A stretch of DNA of 64,000 bases. Origin: Enterococcus raffinosus (GTDB taxonomy: Bacteria; Bacillota; Bacilli; Lactobacillales; Enterococcaceae). A program made the translations under genes and the position numbers. The notes beneath the pieces are model-generated. The model had not been told where the DNA came from, searched no databases, and saw nothing but the letters and a program-made list of their open reading frames with translations. Positions 8,669 to 16,975 of this stretch are shown here, piece after piece (the stretch's first letter is position 1; every line of letters begins with the position of its first letter). The stretch is from NCBI RefSeq assembly GCF_018917525.1, contig NZ_JAHLOS010000014.1:1-64000 (forward strand), in the 5' to 3' direction.

Positions 8669-10576
8669 ATGTCAAAAGAAATCGAAATTGTTTTACCAGA
8701 TGGAAGTAAGCAAAGGGTGGAAAAATATACCACTCTGTTCGAGATAAAAGATCAATTGATGGAAGAGGCAGTCGTCGGCAGCATTGATGGCGAGCTCGTT
8801 GATTTAGCAACTCCAGTAAAAGCAAATGCCGAGATCGCTTTTTATGATTGCTCTTCTCCGGAAGGTGCTACCGCGATTTGTCAGTTAGTTAGCCTTTTGT
8901 TAGAAGAGGCGATCAAAACGCTTTATCCTGAAGCTCTTTTTGCAAAGGCTCAGCAAGAGGATCAAACAATCTGGGTCGATTTGCGCGTGAAGCAGCCATT
9001 GAGTGCATTGATTTTAAAAGATTTAGAGCATCATATCAAAAAACAAATTAAAGCAGATGCTTCGATTGAAAGTGCAGCGGTGAGTGTGGCAGAAGCAAGA
9101 GAAATTTTCAAAGACAATGAGTTAAAGCTCGTTGCGTTAGCCGAGTTGGCAGCGGATCAGCAGGTGTTCGTCTACTCCTTTGGTAATGTAACCGAGTTTT
9201 TCCTCGAACCAATGGCGCTTGAATTAGCAAAAGCCCACTATTTTTCATTATTAAAGGTTTCTGGCGCTTATTGGCAGGGAAAACCGGAAAATGAAATGCT
9301 GCAGCGGGTTATGGGGGTCGTCTTCGCTGAAAAGACACAGCTGCTTGCTCATCTGGATTACCTAGAAGAATCTGAGAAGCGCAGTCATCAAAAATTGGGC
9401 AAAGAACTCGACTTATTTATGTTCTCTGAAGAAGCACCGGGAATGCCTTTTTACTTGGAAAATGGTCTGATCATTCGGAATGAATTGCAAAAGTTTTTAC
9501 GAGAATTGCAGGCAAAATACGATTATAAGGAAGTTAAGACACCACTGATTTTGAATCAACGCTTGTGGGAACGTTCCGGTCACTGGGATCATTATAAAAA
9601 TAATATGTACTTTACTAAGGTTGCGGACGAGGATTATGCGTTGAAGCCAATGAATTGTCCGGGTCACTGTTTGATCTTCAAGGATCGTAAACGTTCCTAC
9701 CGTGATCTGCCAATGCGGATGGCGGAGTTTGGACAAGTCCATCGGCATGAATTTAGCGGGGCGCTGAATGGATTGCTGAGAGTTCGGACCTTCTGTCAAG
9801 ACGATGCACATATTTTTGTGCGTCGGAATCAGATCGAGCAGGAAATCGCTTTGGCCTTAAAAATCATTGATGAGGTTTACAAAATTTTTGGGTTTGAATA
9901 CGGAGTAGAGCTGTCGACACGTCCAGATGACTTTATGGGTGAAATTGAATTGTGGGATGAGGCAGAAGCTTCGCTAGGGAAAGTATTGACCGACCTTGGC
10001 TATAAGTACAATATCAATGAAGGCGATGGCGCCTTTTATGGACCGAAGATCGACATTCATATCAAGGATGCATTGAATCGCAGCCATCAATGTGCGACTG
10101 TTCAGTTAGATTTTCAAATGCCGGAGAAGTTTGATTTAACCTATGTGGACGAAAATAATCAGGAAGCGCAACCGGTAATGATCCATCGCGCCGTTTTTGG
10201 TTCCTTAGACCGTTTCTTAGGGATTTTGATCGAGCATTATGCTGGAGCATTTCCGCTGTGGTTAGCACCAAAGCAGGTAGCGCTGATCAATGTTGCTCAG
10301 CCTCATGAAGCTGAGGTAGAAAAATTGTTCCAGGAATTTCATGCGGCGGGAATTCGCGTAGAGAAAGATTTACGAAATGAAAAATTGGGCAAAAAAATTC
10401 GTGATGCTGAATTACGGAAAATTCCTTACATTTTGGTGATCGGTGATAAAGAAATGAATGAGGAAGTATTTTCAGTTCGTAAACACGGCAGCGACACAGT
10501 CAAGCAAATGTCCAAGAGGGAATTTATGAACCTGCTTAAACAGCAAGTACAAGAGAAAAATCATCAGTACTACTAA
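8669..10576 (+). CDS. thrS: Threonyl-tRNA synthetase with degenerate editing site
   Basis: Charges tRNA-Thr in the cytosol; 635 residues. Residues 1-60 are a TGS domain. Residues about 60-220 align with the editing domain, but the HxxxH site reads GATAI (66-70) and the CRGPH site reads FLEPM (178-182), so the editing ligands are gone. The class II core is intact: zinc cysteine in MNCPGHC, zinc histidines in QDDAHIF and PVMIHRAVFG, motif 2 RMAEFGQVHRHEFSG, and the anticodon-binding domain at the C-terminus. An in-frame TTG at 8660 overlaps the ribosome site; GGAG at 8656-8659 gives nine-base spacing to ATG 8669. Controlled by the T-box just upstream. It may be a second, specialised synthetase. 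Confidence 0.93.
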   Translation: MSKEIEIVLPDGSKQRVEKYTTLFEIKDQLMEEAVVGSIDGELVDLATPVKANAEIAFYDCSSPEGATAICQLVSLLLEEAIKTLYPEALFAKAQQEDQTIWVDLRVKQPLSALILKDLEHHIKKQIKADASIESAAVSVAEAREIFKDNELKLVALAELAADQQVFVYSFGNVTEFFLEPMALELAKAHYFSLLKVSGAYWQGKPENEMLQRVMGVVFAEKTQLLAHLDYLEESEKRSHQKLGKELDLFMFSEEAPGMPFYLENGLIIRNELQKFLRELQAKYDYKEVKTPLILNQRLWERSGHWDHYKNNMYFTKVADEDYALKPMNCPGHCLIFKDRKRSYRDLPMRMAEFGQVHRHEFSGALNGLLRVRTFCQDDAHIFVRRNQIEQEIALALKIIDEVYKIFGFEYGVELSTRPDDFMGEIELWDEAEASLGKVLTDLGYKYNINEGDGAFYGPKIDIHIKDALNRSHQCATVQLDFQMPEKFDLTYVDENNQEAQPVMIHRAVFGSLDRFLGILIEHYAGAFPLWLAPKQVALINVAQPHEAEVEKLFQEFHAAGIRVEKDLRNEKLGKKIRDAELRKIPYILVIGDKEMNEEVFSVRKHGSDTVKQMSKREFMNLLKQQVQEKNHQYY

Positions 10577-10590
10577 AATCAATAGACGAA

Positions 10591-10620
10591 AAAACGCTGA
10601 AGCGCACTTCAGCGTTTTTT
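10591..10620. terminator. Bidirectional terminator
   Basis: Perfect stem AACGCTGAAG / CTTCAGCGTT with a CGCA loop, flanked by A and T runs, serving thrS rightward and the TetR gene leftward. It overlaps the last codons of the TetR gene. Confidence 0.85.
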
Positions 10621-11199
10621 GATGCCTTCAAGCAGCCAGTGAGATTTAAAGCGAAAATCCTTTAGTAGCTCTTTTTCTCCCCAATTATTCGCCAACATAT
10701 CAGTTAATGAGTCGATTACCAGCTTCATAGAAAAATACAAGAAACTAATTTGCTCTTCATTAGTAGGCATGGCAAAATTATTTTTTTCTAAAAGTTCTTC
10801 CCAAGCGGCCACACCATGATCTGCTTCCGGTCGGTAAGAAAACAGGTAGCTGTTTTGTGCTAAGAGGACTAGTTGACGGTACCGATCAGACTCTTGGCTT
10901 AATCCAACATACAGCAGTAGAAAGGCTTCGATTCCTTGAAAAAAATCTCCTTCCTGCTGCGTCATATAATCAATAATCTCGCCATGAATTCTTCCCGCGT
11001 AATAATGAATCAAATAGTCATAGGCATCATTCAAGTCTTCAAAATATTTATAAAAAATTCCCCGTGACATTTGCAGTGCCGTGACAATTTCGCTGACTTT
11101 GACTTGACTAACCGGTTTCTCATAAAAAATCGTCAATAACAAGTCGCGAATCTCTGCTTGTCTTGTTTCTGGTAAATTTAAAAAAGTTTTTTTTGGCAT
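10609..11199 (-). CDS. fhtR: TetR-family regulator of heme efflux (FhtR/HrtR-like)
   Basis: A 196-residue TetR-family protein: helix-turn-helix at about residues 33-55 (KVSEIVTALQMSRGIFYKYF) and a helical ligand domain behind it. It is divergent from an FtsX permease/ATPase pair resembling HrtB-HrtA, and a perfect 19-bp palindrome lies in the shared 111-base gap. In Enterococcus faecalis and Lactococcus, TetR-family heme sensors (FhtR, HrtR) control hrtBA in this way, so the same role is inferred. A histidine occurs at residue 72, but I cannot align heme ligands with confidence. The name rests on context more than on sequence identity. Confidence 0.65.
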   Translation of the reverse strand: MPKKTFLNLPETRQAEIRDLLLTIFYEKPVSQVKVSEIVTALQMSRGIFYKYFEDLNDAYDYLIHYYAGRIHGEIIDYMTQQEGDFFQGIEAFLLLYVGLSQESDRYRQLVLLAQNSYLFSYRPEADHGVAAWEELLEKNNFAMPTNEEQISFLYFSMKLVIDSLTDMLANNWGEKELLKDFRFKSHWLLEGIKKR

Positions 11200-11257
11200 G
11201 GGTGCACCCCCAATAAATAATTAATCCATCACATATAGTATAGCATAGAAGCAAAAT

Positions 11258-11276
11258 CGGTGACATTTTGTCACCG
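11258..11276. promoter_or_regulatory. Operator palindrome for the TetR/hrtBA region
   Basis: CGGTGACATTTTGTCACCG is a perfect palindrome with 8-base arms and a TTT centre. It lies 34 bases before the permease start and just downstream of a TATAGT (11234-11239), well placed to block initiation of hrtBA. Confidence 0.75.
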
Positions 11277-11310
11277 AAGGAGTATTCTTTTTTCAGAAAG
11301 GGTGAGCGAA

Positions 11311-12381
11311 ATGTTTTTAGCTTGGAAAGAAATTCGCTATGCGAAATTAAGATATGGATTGATTGTGGGAATTATGATTCTGGTGGCTTATGTGGTCCTC
11401 ATGTTATCAGGGTTAGCCAATGGCTTGGCGGACGGAAATAGGACTGCGATCGACGATTGGGAGTCCTCAGCAATTATCCTGTCTGAGGACAGCAATAAAA
11501 TTGCTAATGCATCCCAGCTGCAAAAAAAAGATCTAGACCGAGTATCTGCCAAAGAAAAAGCCGGAGTCGGTATTTATTCTACAGCTGTGGAGAAAAAGTC
11601 TGGTGGCGATAAGACGAATGTGTCAATTTTTGGCACGGCTAATAACGCATTTATTGTACCGAAAGTAATCAAAGGTCGATTATTCAAAAATAATAATGAA
11701 GTGATTGCCTCAGAAAATCTTTTATCAGAAGGATATAAACTGAACCAAAAAATAAAAGTCAATGACCAGACACTAAAGCTTGTCGGCGTGACGAAAGAAA
11801 CGACCTATACACTTGCTCCGGTTATCTATTTGAATCCTTCAACCTTTAAAACGCTGAAGTATGGCTCTCAGCCAATAAATAATGAACCGATTAATTTAAT
11901 TGCGACAAAGGGAAAGACGACGGTAGATAATCCAAAGGGGCAAACAACATTAGAGAAAATGACACCTGAGACGTTTATTGAAAATATTCCTGGCTACACA
12001 CCAGAGAAATTAACGTTGAATACAATGATTTATTTCTTGTTTGTCGTAGCAGCTGCGATCATCGGTATTTTTATGTATGTGATTACCTTACAAAAAACAG
12101 CGATTTTCGGGGTGATGAAAGCACAAGGAGTAGCAACAGGTTACTTAGTGCGTTCGATTCTAGCACAGGCTTTTCTAGTAGGGGTGATAGGTGTTGCGAT
12201 TGCTGTTGGGTTAAGTGTACTGACAAGTTTGATTTTACCAAGTGCGATGCCATTTGCAGTTCATTGGATGGAATGGGCATTGTACAGTCTGATTCTAGTA
12301 TTAGTGGCTATGCTCGGCGGGTTATTCTCGATTCGTACTGTAACTAAGGTTGATCCAGTAACCGCGATTGGAGGAGAATAA
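11311..12381 (+). CDS. hrtB: HrtB-like heme-efflux ABC permease (FtsX family)
   Basis: A 356-residue membrane protein. A single helix near the N-terminus (after FLAWKEIRYAKLRYG) precedes a large outside domain (residues about 45-225), and three helices close the protein, with the FtsX loop TAIFGVMKAQGVATGYL between the first two. Length and layout fit HrtB, the permease that exports excess heme together with HrtA. The frame opens upstream, but AAAGGG at 11297-11302 points to ATG 11311. It is separated from the ATPase gene by one base and controlled by the palindrome at 11258. Other small peptide exporters share this architecture, so heme is an inference. Confidence 0.72.
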   Translation: MFLAWKEIRYAKLRYGLIVGIMILVAYVVLMLSGLANGLADGNRTAIDDWESSAIILSEDSNKIANASQLQKKDLDRVSAKEKAGVGIYSTAVEKKSGGDKTNVSIFGTANNAFIVPKVIKGRLFKNNNEVIASENLLSEGYKLNQKIKVNDQTLKLVGVTKETTYTLAPVIYLNPSTFKTLKYGSQPINNEPINLIATKGKTTVDNPKGQTTLEKMTPETFIENIPGYTPEKLTLNTMIYFLFVVAAAIIGIFMYVITLQKTAIFGVMKAQGVATGYLVRSILAQAFLVGVIGVAIAVGLSVLTSLILPSAMPFAVHWMEWALYSLILVLVAMLGGLFSIRTVTKVDPVTAIGGE

Positions 12382-12382
12382 G

Positions 12383-13054
12383 ATGAGTGATGTTTTAATG
12401 ATGGAAAAAGTAGTGAAACGATTTGGACAAGGCCATACAGAAGTGACGGCACTGAAAAATGTCGACTTCCATGTTGCGGCAGGTGAATTTGTCAGCATCA
12501 TCGGACCTTCTGGCTCAGGAAAAAGTACCTTTTTAACAATCGCCGGTGGCTTACAGACGCCGACGGAAGGGAAAATAACAATCAATGGGGCAGATTTTGG
12601 ACAAATGAATGAGAAGGAACGATCAAAAGCTCGCTTCAAAGAGATTGGTTTTATTCTACAAAGTTCTAATCTAATCCCATTTTTAAAAGTTCAAGAACAA
12701 TTTCAATTGGTAGAAAAAATTGAGAAGGAAAAAAATGCAGCAAAAATTGAAGAGCTACTAAAATCTTTAGATATTTGGGAGCTGCGGGAACAGTATCCTA
12801 AAGCTTTGTCTGGCGGTGAAAGACAACGAGTGGCTATTGCTCGTTCCTTGTTTAATAATCCGCAATTGATTTTAGCGGATGAACCCACTGCCAGTCTTGA
12901 TTCTGATCACGCGTATGATGTGGTAAAACTCTTATCCAAGGAAGCGCATGAGCGTAGTAAGGCAATCGTCATGGTTACACATGATGAACGAATGACCAAA
13001 TGGAGTGACAAAGTCTATCAAATGAAAGATGGCGAACTTTTATTAAAACAATAG
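12383..13054 (+). CDS. hrtA: HrtA-like ABC transporter ATPase
   Basis: A 223-residue MacB/LolD-class ATPase. Walker A GPSGSGKST is at about residues 38-46, the Q-loop sits in GFILQSSNLIPF, the signature LSGGERQRVAIARS near 138, and Walker B LILADEPTASLD follows. It energises the permease encoded immediately upstream, with which it forms an operon (stop TAA at 12379-12381, start ATG 12383, ribosome site GGAGGAG inside the upstream gene). Together the pair would pump heme or a similar toxic amphiphile from the membrane. Confidence 0.78.
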   Translation: MSDVLMMEKVVKRFGQGHTEVTALKNVDFHVAAGEFVSIIGPSGSGKSTFLTIAGGLQTPTEGKITINGADFGQMNEKERSKARFKEIGFILQSSNLIPFLKVQEQFQLVEKIEKEKNAAKIEELLKSLDIWELREQYPKALSGGERQRVAIARSLFNNPQLILADEPTASLDSDHAYDVVKLLSKEAHERSKAIVMVTHDERMTKWSDKVYQMKDGELLLKQ

Positions 13055-13084
13055 TTGCCATTTTCCCTGTTTCCTGTGTATGAT
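13055..13084 (+). promoter_or_regulatory. Promoter of the nucleoid-associated protein gene
   Basis: TTGCCA (13055-13060) and TATGAT (13079-13084) with an 18-base spacer and TGTG just before the -10. A leader of about 110 bases with two short inverted repeats follows. Confidence 0.55.
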
Positions 13085-13202
13085 AGTCAGGTTGGCAATA
13101 CTGCTTTTCGCAGTTACCTTAAAACTGAGCTAGCTCTTTTCAGCTTAGCAGAAAGATCATAGACAGATTTAGAAATCTTAATTTTTAGAAAGCAGGGAAC
13201 TT

Positions 13203-14207
13203 ATGGATATTTATTTAAAAAAAGCTGCGCTTCACATTGTGGATCGTGAATCAGGCGATCCGATTTATAGTCAGAGTGAATTAGATTTAACAAAAGAATA
13301 CGTTCGAGAGTATTTGACAAAAAAAATTCAAAAGTTATCTTCCGCCCAAACCAAAACAGGAACGCTAGCAGAAGATTCGACATTTGCATTATTGAGCCAA
13401 CAAGCAGAACACGATTTTTTATCTGCTAGTGAAAAAATTGTGACGCGTTGGTATGATGCTTATAAAGAAAGTGAAGAAGCCCCAAGTGCAGATGCCTTTG
13501 TCGTGTTATATGAAGAAGACACTCAACTATATTTGGCCTTTCTAAAAGTGAATTACCATGAAGGTTATACTCATATCGTAGATTCAGACGATACTGGCTT
13601 GAAAAATGAATTGATCATTCATCGTGCGTTGCTTTCGGGTAAGACACAAAAAGCAGATGAAGGCATTGTGGTTAATTTGAGCAATCTAAGTTATGAAATG
13701 ATCGAAAAAAAATACCCATTTTCCGGCGAAAAACGCTTATACTTTTCAACGCAGGTAATCGAAAGTCGTCCCGCTCCGTCATTAGAAGAAAATGTTCGAG
13801 TGATCAAAAAAGTCGCGGAAAAAATTGGAGCCAAGTTTGAAAATCAAAAACATGATGTAATTGCTGATGTAAAGGAAGCTGTTTACGATATCGTAGAAGA
13901 AAGCGGGCAGATCGATGCGAAAGTTGTGGCGCAAAAGGTTTTCAAAGACAATGTTTCAGCACAAGTTGCGTTCCAAGAAGAAGTCGTTGAAAAAGGCTAT
14001 GTGGATCAAGCCCCTTTGTTAAGAGAAGTTCGTGAGATTACTGAAAAGAAATATGGTAAACAAAAATTAAAATTATCCAATGGAATCGAATTAATCGTAC
14101 CATTGGATGTTTATCGCAATCCAGAGTTAATCGAATTTATTAACAATCCTGATGGTACAATCTCTGTGACGATCAAAAATGTCGATGAAGTAATCAACCG
14201 TCTTTAA
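13203..14207 (+). CDS. Nucleoid-associated protein, NA37/YejK family
   Basis: A 334-residue soluble protein. The start MDIYLKKAALHIVDRESGDP and the motif around SADAFVVLYEEDTQLYLAFLKV match the 37-kDa nucleoid-associated protein family (NdpA/YejK), in which the protein associates with chromosomal DNA; its function in Gram-positive bacteria is little studied. The C-terminal half is rich in charged helices and ends in a short beta segment (IELIVPLDVYRNPELIEF). Transcribed alone from the TTGCCA/TATGAT promoter; a short terminator overlaps the stop codon. Confidence 0.78.
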   Translation: MDIYLKKAALHIVDRESGDPIYSQSELDLTKEYVREYLTKKIQKLSSAQTKTGTLAEDSTFALLSQQAEHDFLSASEKIVTRWYDAYKESEEAPSADAFVVLYEEDTQLYLAFLKVNYHEGYTHIVDSDDTGLKNELIIHRALLSGKTQKADEGIVVNLSNLSYEMIEKKYPFSGEKRLYFSTQVIESRPAPSLEENVRVIKKVAEKIGAKFENQKHDVIADVKEAVYDIVEESGQIDAKVVAQKVFKDNVSAQVAFQEEVVEKGYVDQAPLLREVREITEKKYGKQKLKLSNGIELIVPLDVYRNPELIEFINNPDGTISVTIKNVDEVINRL

Positions 14208-14223
14208 TAGGCGGTTGTTTTCT
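14195..14223 (+). terminator. Terminator overlapping the stop codon
   Basis: Arms CAACCGTC and GGCGGTTG (one G-T pair) with loop TTTAATA, then a T-rich run. The TAA stop of the preceding gene lies in the loop. Confidence 0.6.
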
Positions 14224-14269
14224 TTTATGGGAATGGCTAGAATGAAGAAAATGTCTTTGGAGGAAAAAG

Positions 14270-15220
14270 ATGGAAGCATATCAAGAATTTTTTCGTATTG
14301 GACAGTACACGGATCTAGAAGCAATGACCGGCTGTACAGTGATTCTTTGTGAAGACGGCGTGACCGGTGGTGTCTCAGTTCGCGGTGGCTCACCGAATAC
14401 CCGAGATACAGATGCATTAAAATCAGAAAACAATCGAAAATTTGTCCATGGAGTAACGCTATCTGGCGGAAGTGCTTTTGGTCTAGCAGCAAACGCTGGA
14501 GTCGTAGATTACTTGGAAGAAAATAAAATTGGACGAGATATGGGAATTACCTTTGTTCCCAATGTCGTTGGTGCGAGTTTATTTGATTTACGCATTGGAC
14601 AGGCAGATGTTCGCCCTGATTATCAAGCTGGTCGCAAAGCGTGTGAAGCAGCGTTTGCCGGTCAACAATTTCAAGCAGGAAATTATGGTGCTGGAACAGG
14701 CTGCAGTGTTGGAACGATCAATGGTGCGAAAAACGCTATGAAAGGCGGGATCGGACTTCATACGATTGCACATGGAAATTTATGGGTAACCGCAGTGATT
14801 GCTGTCAATGCTGTAGGAGATGTTTTTGACGAAGAAGTCGGAAGGATTATCGCTGGTGCCCGTAAACCAGATGAGCAGCGAATCGGCTTCTCGGAGGAAT
14901 TGTTCCTCGAGTATTATCAAAATGAAGCAGCTTTGTTTGATGGGAATACAGTGATTGGCTGTGTGATGACTAACGCGACTTTCCCAAAGGCTAAGATGAA
15001 TAAATTGGCGGACATCAGTCATAATGGGATTGCGCGTGCGATACGTCCTTCGCATACAACCTATGATGGTGATACCTTATTTGTTTTAGGGGCAAATCAA
15101 ATCAATGCTAGTTTTGAAGCAGTCTCGATTTTAGCAGTCGAAGCTGTTCGTCAGGCAATTGTAAAAGGAACTAAAGCTGCAGCGACCTATGGTGACTATT
15201 TAGGATATCAGGATAGATAA
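14270..15220 (+). CDS. P1-family (DmpA-like) aminopeptidase
   Basis: A 316-residue Ntn-type hydrolase of peptidase family S58 (DmpA, L-aminopeptidase/D-esterase). Recognisable blocks are TDLEAMTGCTVILCEDG, HGVTLSGGSAFGLAANAGV, NYGAGTGCSVGTINGAKNAM and, at about residue 225, CVMTNATFPK, where the family cleaves itself to expose the catalytic threonine or serine. The product would be a cytosolic aminopeptidase for small peptides or amides. AGGAG lies eight bases before the ATG. It is a single gene closed by a strong terminator. Confidence 0.82.
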   Translation: MEAYQEFFRIGQYTDLEAMTGCTVILCEDGVTGGVSVRGGSPNTRDTDALKSENNRKFVHGVTLSGGSAFGLAANAGVVDYLEENKIGRDMGITFVPNVVGASLFDLRIGQADVRPDYQAGRKACEAAFAGQQFQAGNYGAGTGCSVGTINGAKNAMKGGIGLHTIAHGNLWVTAVIAVNAVGDVFDEEVGRIIAGARKPDEQRIGFSEELFLEYYQNEAALFDGNTVIGCVMTNATFPKAKMNKLADISHNGIARAIRPSHTTYDGDTLFVLGANQINASFEAVSILAVEAVRQAIVKGTKAAATYGDYLGYQDR

Positions 15221-15260
15221 ACAAACGGTCAAGACTAACAATGTCTTGGCCGTTTGTTTT
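15221..15260 (+). terminator. Rho-independent terminator
   Basis: Arms ACAAACGGTCAAGAC and GTCTTGGCCGTTTGT, then TTTT, directly after the stop codon of the peptidase gene. Confidence 0.85.
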
Positions 15261-15278
15261 AATGATTTTAACCCTGTC

Positions 15279-15326
15279 TACGATTCCACTAACTTGCTAA
15301 AAGCAAGAAGTGGAACTCGCAAAAAA
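15279..15326. repeat. Hairpin repeat, copy B
   Basis: TACGATTCCACTAA, inner stem CTTGC/GCAAG, then AGTGGAACTCGCAAAAAA. The outer stem is TTCCACT / AGTGGAA. The flanks are nearly identical to those of the copy at 45161, whereas the inner stem differs but stays paired. Confidence 0.65.
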
Positions 15327-15349
15327 GACTAGCCAAGGTTCAGCTAGTC
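15321..15349 (-). terminator. Terminator of the amaP-gls24 operon
   Basis: Read leftward, GACTAGC and GCTAGTC pair around a short loop and are followed by TTTTTT, which is also the A-run end of the hairpin repeat. Confidence 0.75.
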
Positions 15350-15361
15350 AGTGGGGAAGTT

Positions 15362-15898
15362 TTATTTAACTCGTGGTTCTGATTCTAAGTTGTCGCTGAT
15401 TTTGTCTGTTTGATTGCTCAAAGCGTCTTTTGCACGGTTTGTTTGTTTTGAAGCAAATCTTCCAGTTGTTTGAGCGGCACTAGTAACTTTATCTTGAACC
15501 GTTTCACTGTCTTCTTCGTATTCTGCACGAGTTTTGATATCCACAACGTTAACATTAACTTCGATAACATCTAAGTGAGTCATTTTGTCGACTTCTTCAG
15601 AGATCAATTTTTTCATTTGATCATAGATATTTTCGATGTCTTTGCCATATTCCACAACGACATCCATATCGACAGCAACTTGTTGTTTACCGACTTCAGT
15701 ACTGATTCCAGAAGTGACATCGTCACTGTTGACTAATTTATCCTTGATGTTAGAGAAGAAACCACCGTCTACGGTTAATAAGCCATCTACATTTTCTAAA
15801 GCAATACCGATGATTTTTTGAATAACTTTGTCTTCATAGGTTAATTCACCTTTAACGTCTTTTCTTGGTTCTGTTGGTTTGATTGTTGCGTTTTCCAT
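15362..15898 (-). CDS. gls24: Asp23/Gls24 family envelope stress protein
   Basis: A 178-residue soluble protein with the Asp23 domain at about residues 18-120, including GELTYEDKVIQKIIGIALENVDGLL and VAVDMDVVVEYG. The C-terminal 50 residues are charged and probably disordered. In Staphylococcus Asp23 is tethered to the membrane by AmaP; in Enterococcus Gls24 is a general stress protein tied to bile-salt tolerance and virulence. It is the last gene of the amaP-DUF2273-gls24 operon and reaches the terminator at 15321. Confidence 0.88.
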   Translation of the reverse strand: MENATIKPTEPRKDVKGELTYEDKVIQKIIGIALENVDGLLTVDGGFFSNIKDKLVNSDDVTSGISTEVGKQQVAVDMDVVVEYGKDIENIYDQMKKLISEEVDKMTHLDVIEVNVNVVDIKTRAEYEEDSETVQDKVTSAAQTTGRFASKQTNRAKDALSNQTDKISDNLESEPRVK

Positions 15899-15945
15899 TC
15901 CTTCGTCCTCCTAATTTGTTAATGTTTGAATCTGATTGTGGGTGA

Positions 15946-16134
15946 CTATTTTTTTAAATAGTCATCTAAAATATGATTATTTTTTAAATAGATACCGATT
16001 GCTACGCCGATGATCGTGATCAGAATCAGTAAAATTGTTTTAAAAAAGCCGATTGTAAAGAATAGCACAGCTAAAATAAAACCGAGGATACCAAAGATCA
16101 CAGGCAGTTTGTCTCGTGTTAAAAATTCTTGCAT
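15946..16134 (-). CDS. DUF2273 small membrane protein
   Basis: A 62-residue protein with two hydrophobic helices: about residues 10-30 (LPVIFGILGFILAVLFFTIG) and 32-50. This is the standard small membrane partner found between amaP and asp23/gls24 genes. It probably helps place the Asp23-type protein at the cell membrane. It sits 11 bases after amaP and 47 bases before gls24. Confidence 0.82.
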   Translation of the reverse strand: MQEFLTRDKLPVIFGILGFILAVLFFTIGFFKTILLILITIIGVAIGIYLKNNHILDDYLKK

Positions 16135-16145
16135 CGCTGTTCCTC

Positions 16146-16715
16146 CTATTCTACTCGCGGCCGTGTTACCGTTGTTTCTGGTGATGTTGGCTCAATTGCC
16201 TGAAGTTTTACTTTAATTGAGACTTTTTCTTCTGGACCTAATAATTCTCGAAGTTTTGTTTCCACGTTTTTAGCCCATTGATCTGTTTGCCCAATTAAAC
16301 CAGAAGTTTTCTTCAACTGACCATGAACATTAACTTTAATTCTATTTTTCGTCGCTGTTACATTGACCTTAGGGTTATTCATAAAGTCTTCCTGTTTGAT
16401 ACTTGTCCGAACATACCCTTCAATCGCTCGCTTATCTAAAGCTAATTCGCCTCGATCTTCTTTCAAGGAGAATTTGGTTACTCTCTTTGGATAGAATATG
16501 ATTACGAAGATACCGATTACCGTTAAGATCGCCAAAGCTGCTGCTACCCAAAATAAATAGAGCTGAGCATATTGATTCGTTAGTACAAATTGTTGCAGTG
16601 AGCTAAAGTCCAACGGATTTGAAGCGATGAAGTAATAGATTGCTACGACGGATAGAAAAATAGAAAGTAAAACCAAAGAAAAGATAATCAAGATGGTTTT
16701 GAGAAATTTGTTCAT
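16146..16715 (-). CDS. amaP: AmaP, membrane anchor for Asp23-type protein
   Basis: A 189-residue protein with two N-terminal membrane helices (about residues 7-32 and 50-75) and a cytoplasmic Asp23-related domain (about 80-189) containing VNVTATKNRIKVNVHGQL. It anchors the Asp23/Gls24 protein to the membrane in staphylococci; the same is inferred here from order and size. A GGAGGTG ribosome site precedes the ATG. It is the first gene of the operon, whose promoter must lie in 16716-16850; I see TATCAT-like -10 candidates but no convincing -35. Confidence 0.82.
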   Translation of the reverse strand: MNKFLKTILIIFSLVLLSIFLSVVAIYYFIASNPLDFSSLQQFVLTNQYAQLYLFWVAAALAILTVIGIFVIIFYPKRVTKFSLKEDRGELALDKRAIEGYVRTSIKQEDFMNNPKVNVTATKNRIKVNVHGQLKKTSGLIGQTDQWAKNVETKLRELLGPEEKVSIKVKLQAIEPTSPETTVTRPRVE

Positions 16716-16929
16716 ACCGCACCTCCTTACTTCAATATTTTTAAATTGTTTACACTCAAATAGTAAAATGATACCCCTTTTATGTAAAAGAATTTGCCTG
16801 TTTTTATAGGGAAAAGCCGCCCTATCTATGGATAAAAGTAATATTAATAAGGAGATAATAACTTTTTTTGCAAATTTTCATTTTTTTTATTGATAGGGAA
16901 AAAAATGAGGGAGCAATATTTTTGAAAAG

Positions 16930-16956
16930 AAAAAGAAGCGTGCTATACGGCACACT
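16930..16956 (-). terminator. Terminator of the ABC1 kinase gene
   Basis: Leftward arms AGTGTGC and GCACGCT (one G-T pair) with loop CGTATA, followed by TTCTTTTT. Confidence 0.65.
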
Positions 16957-16975
16957 CCTTACATAATTAATCAAA

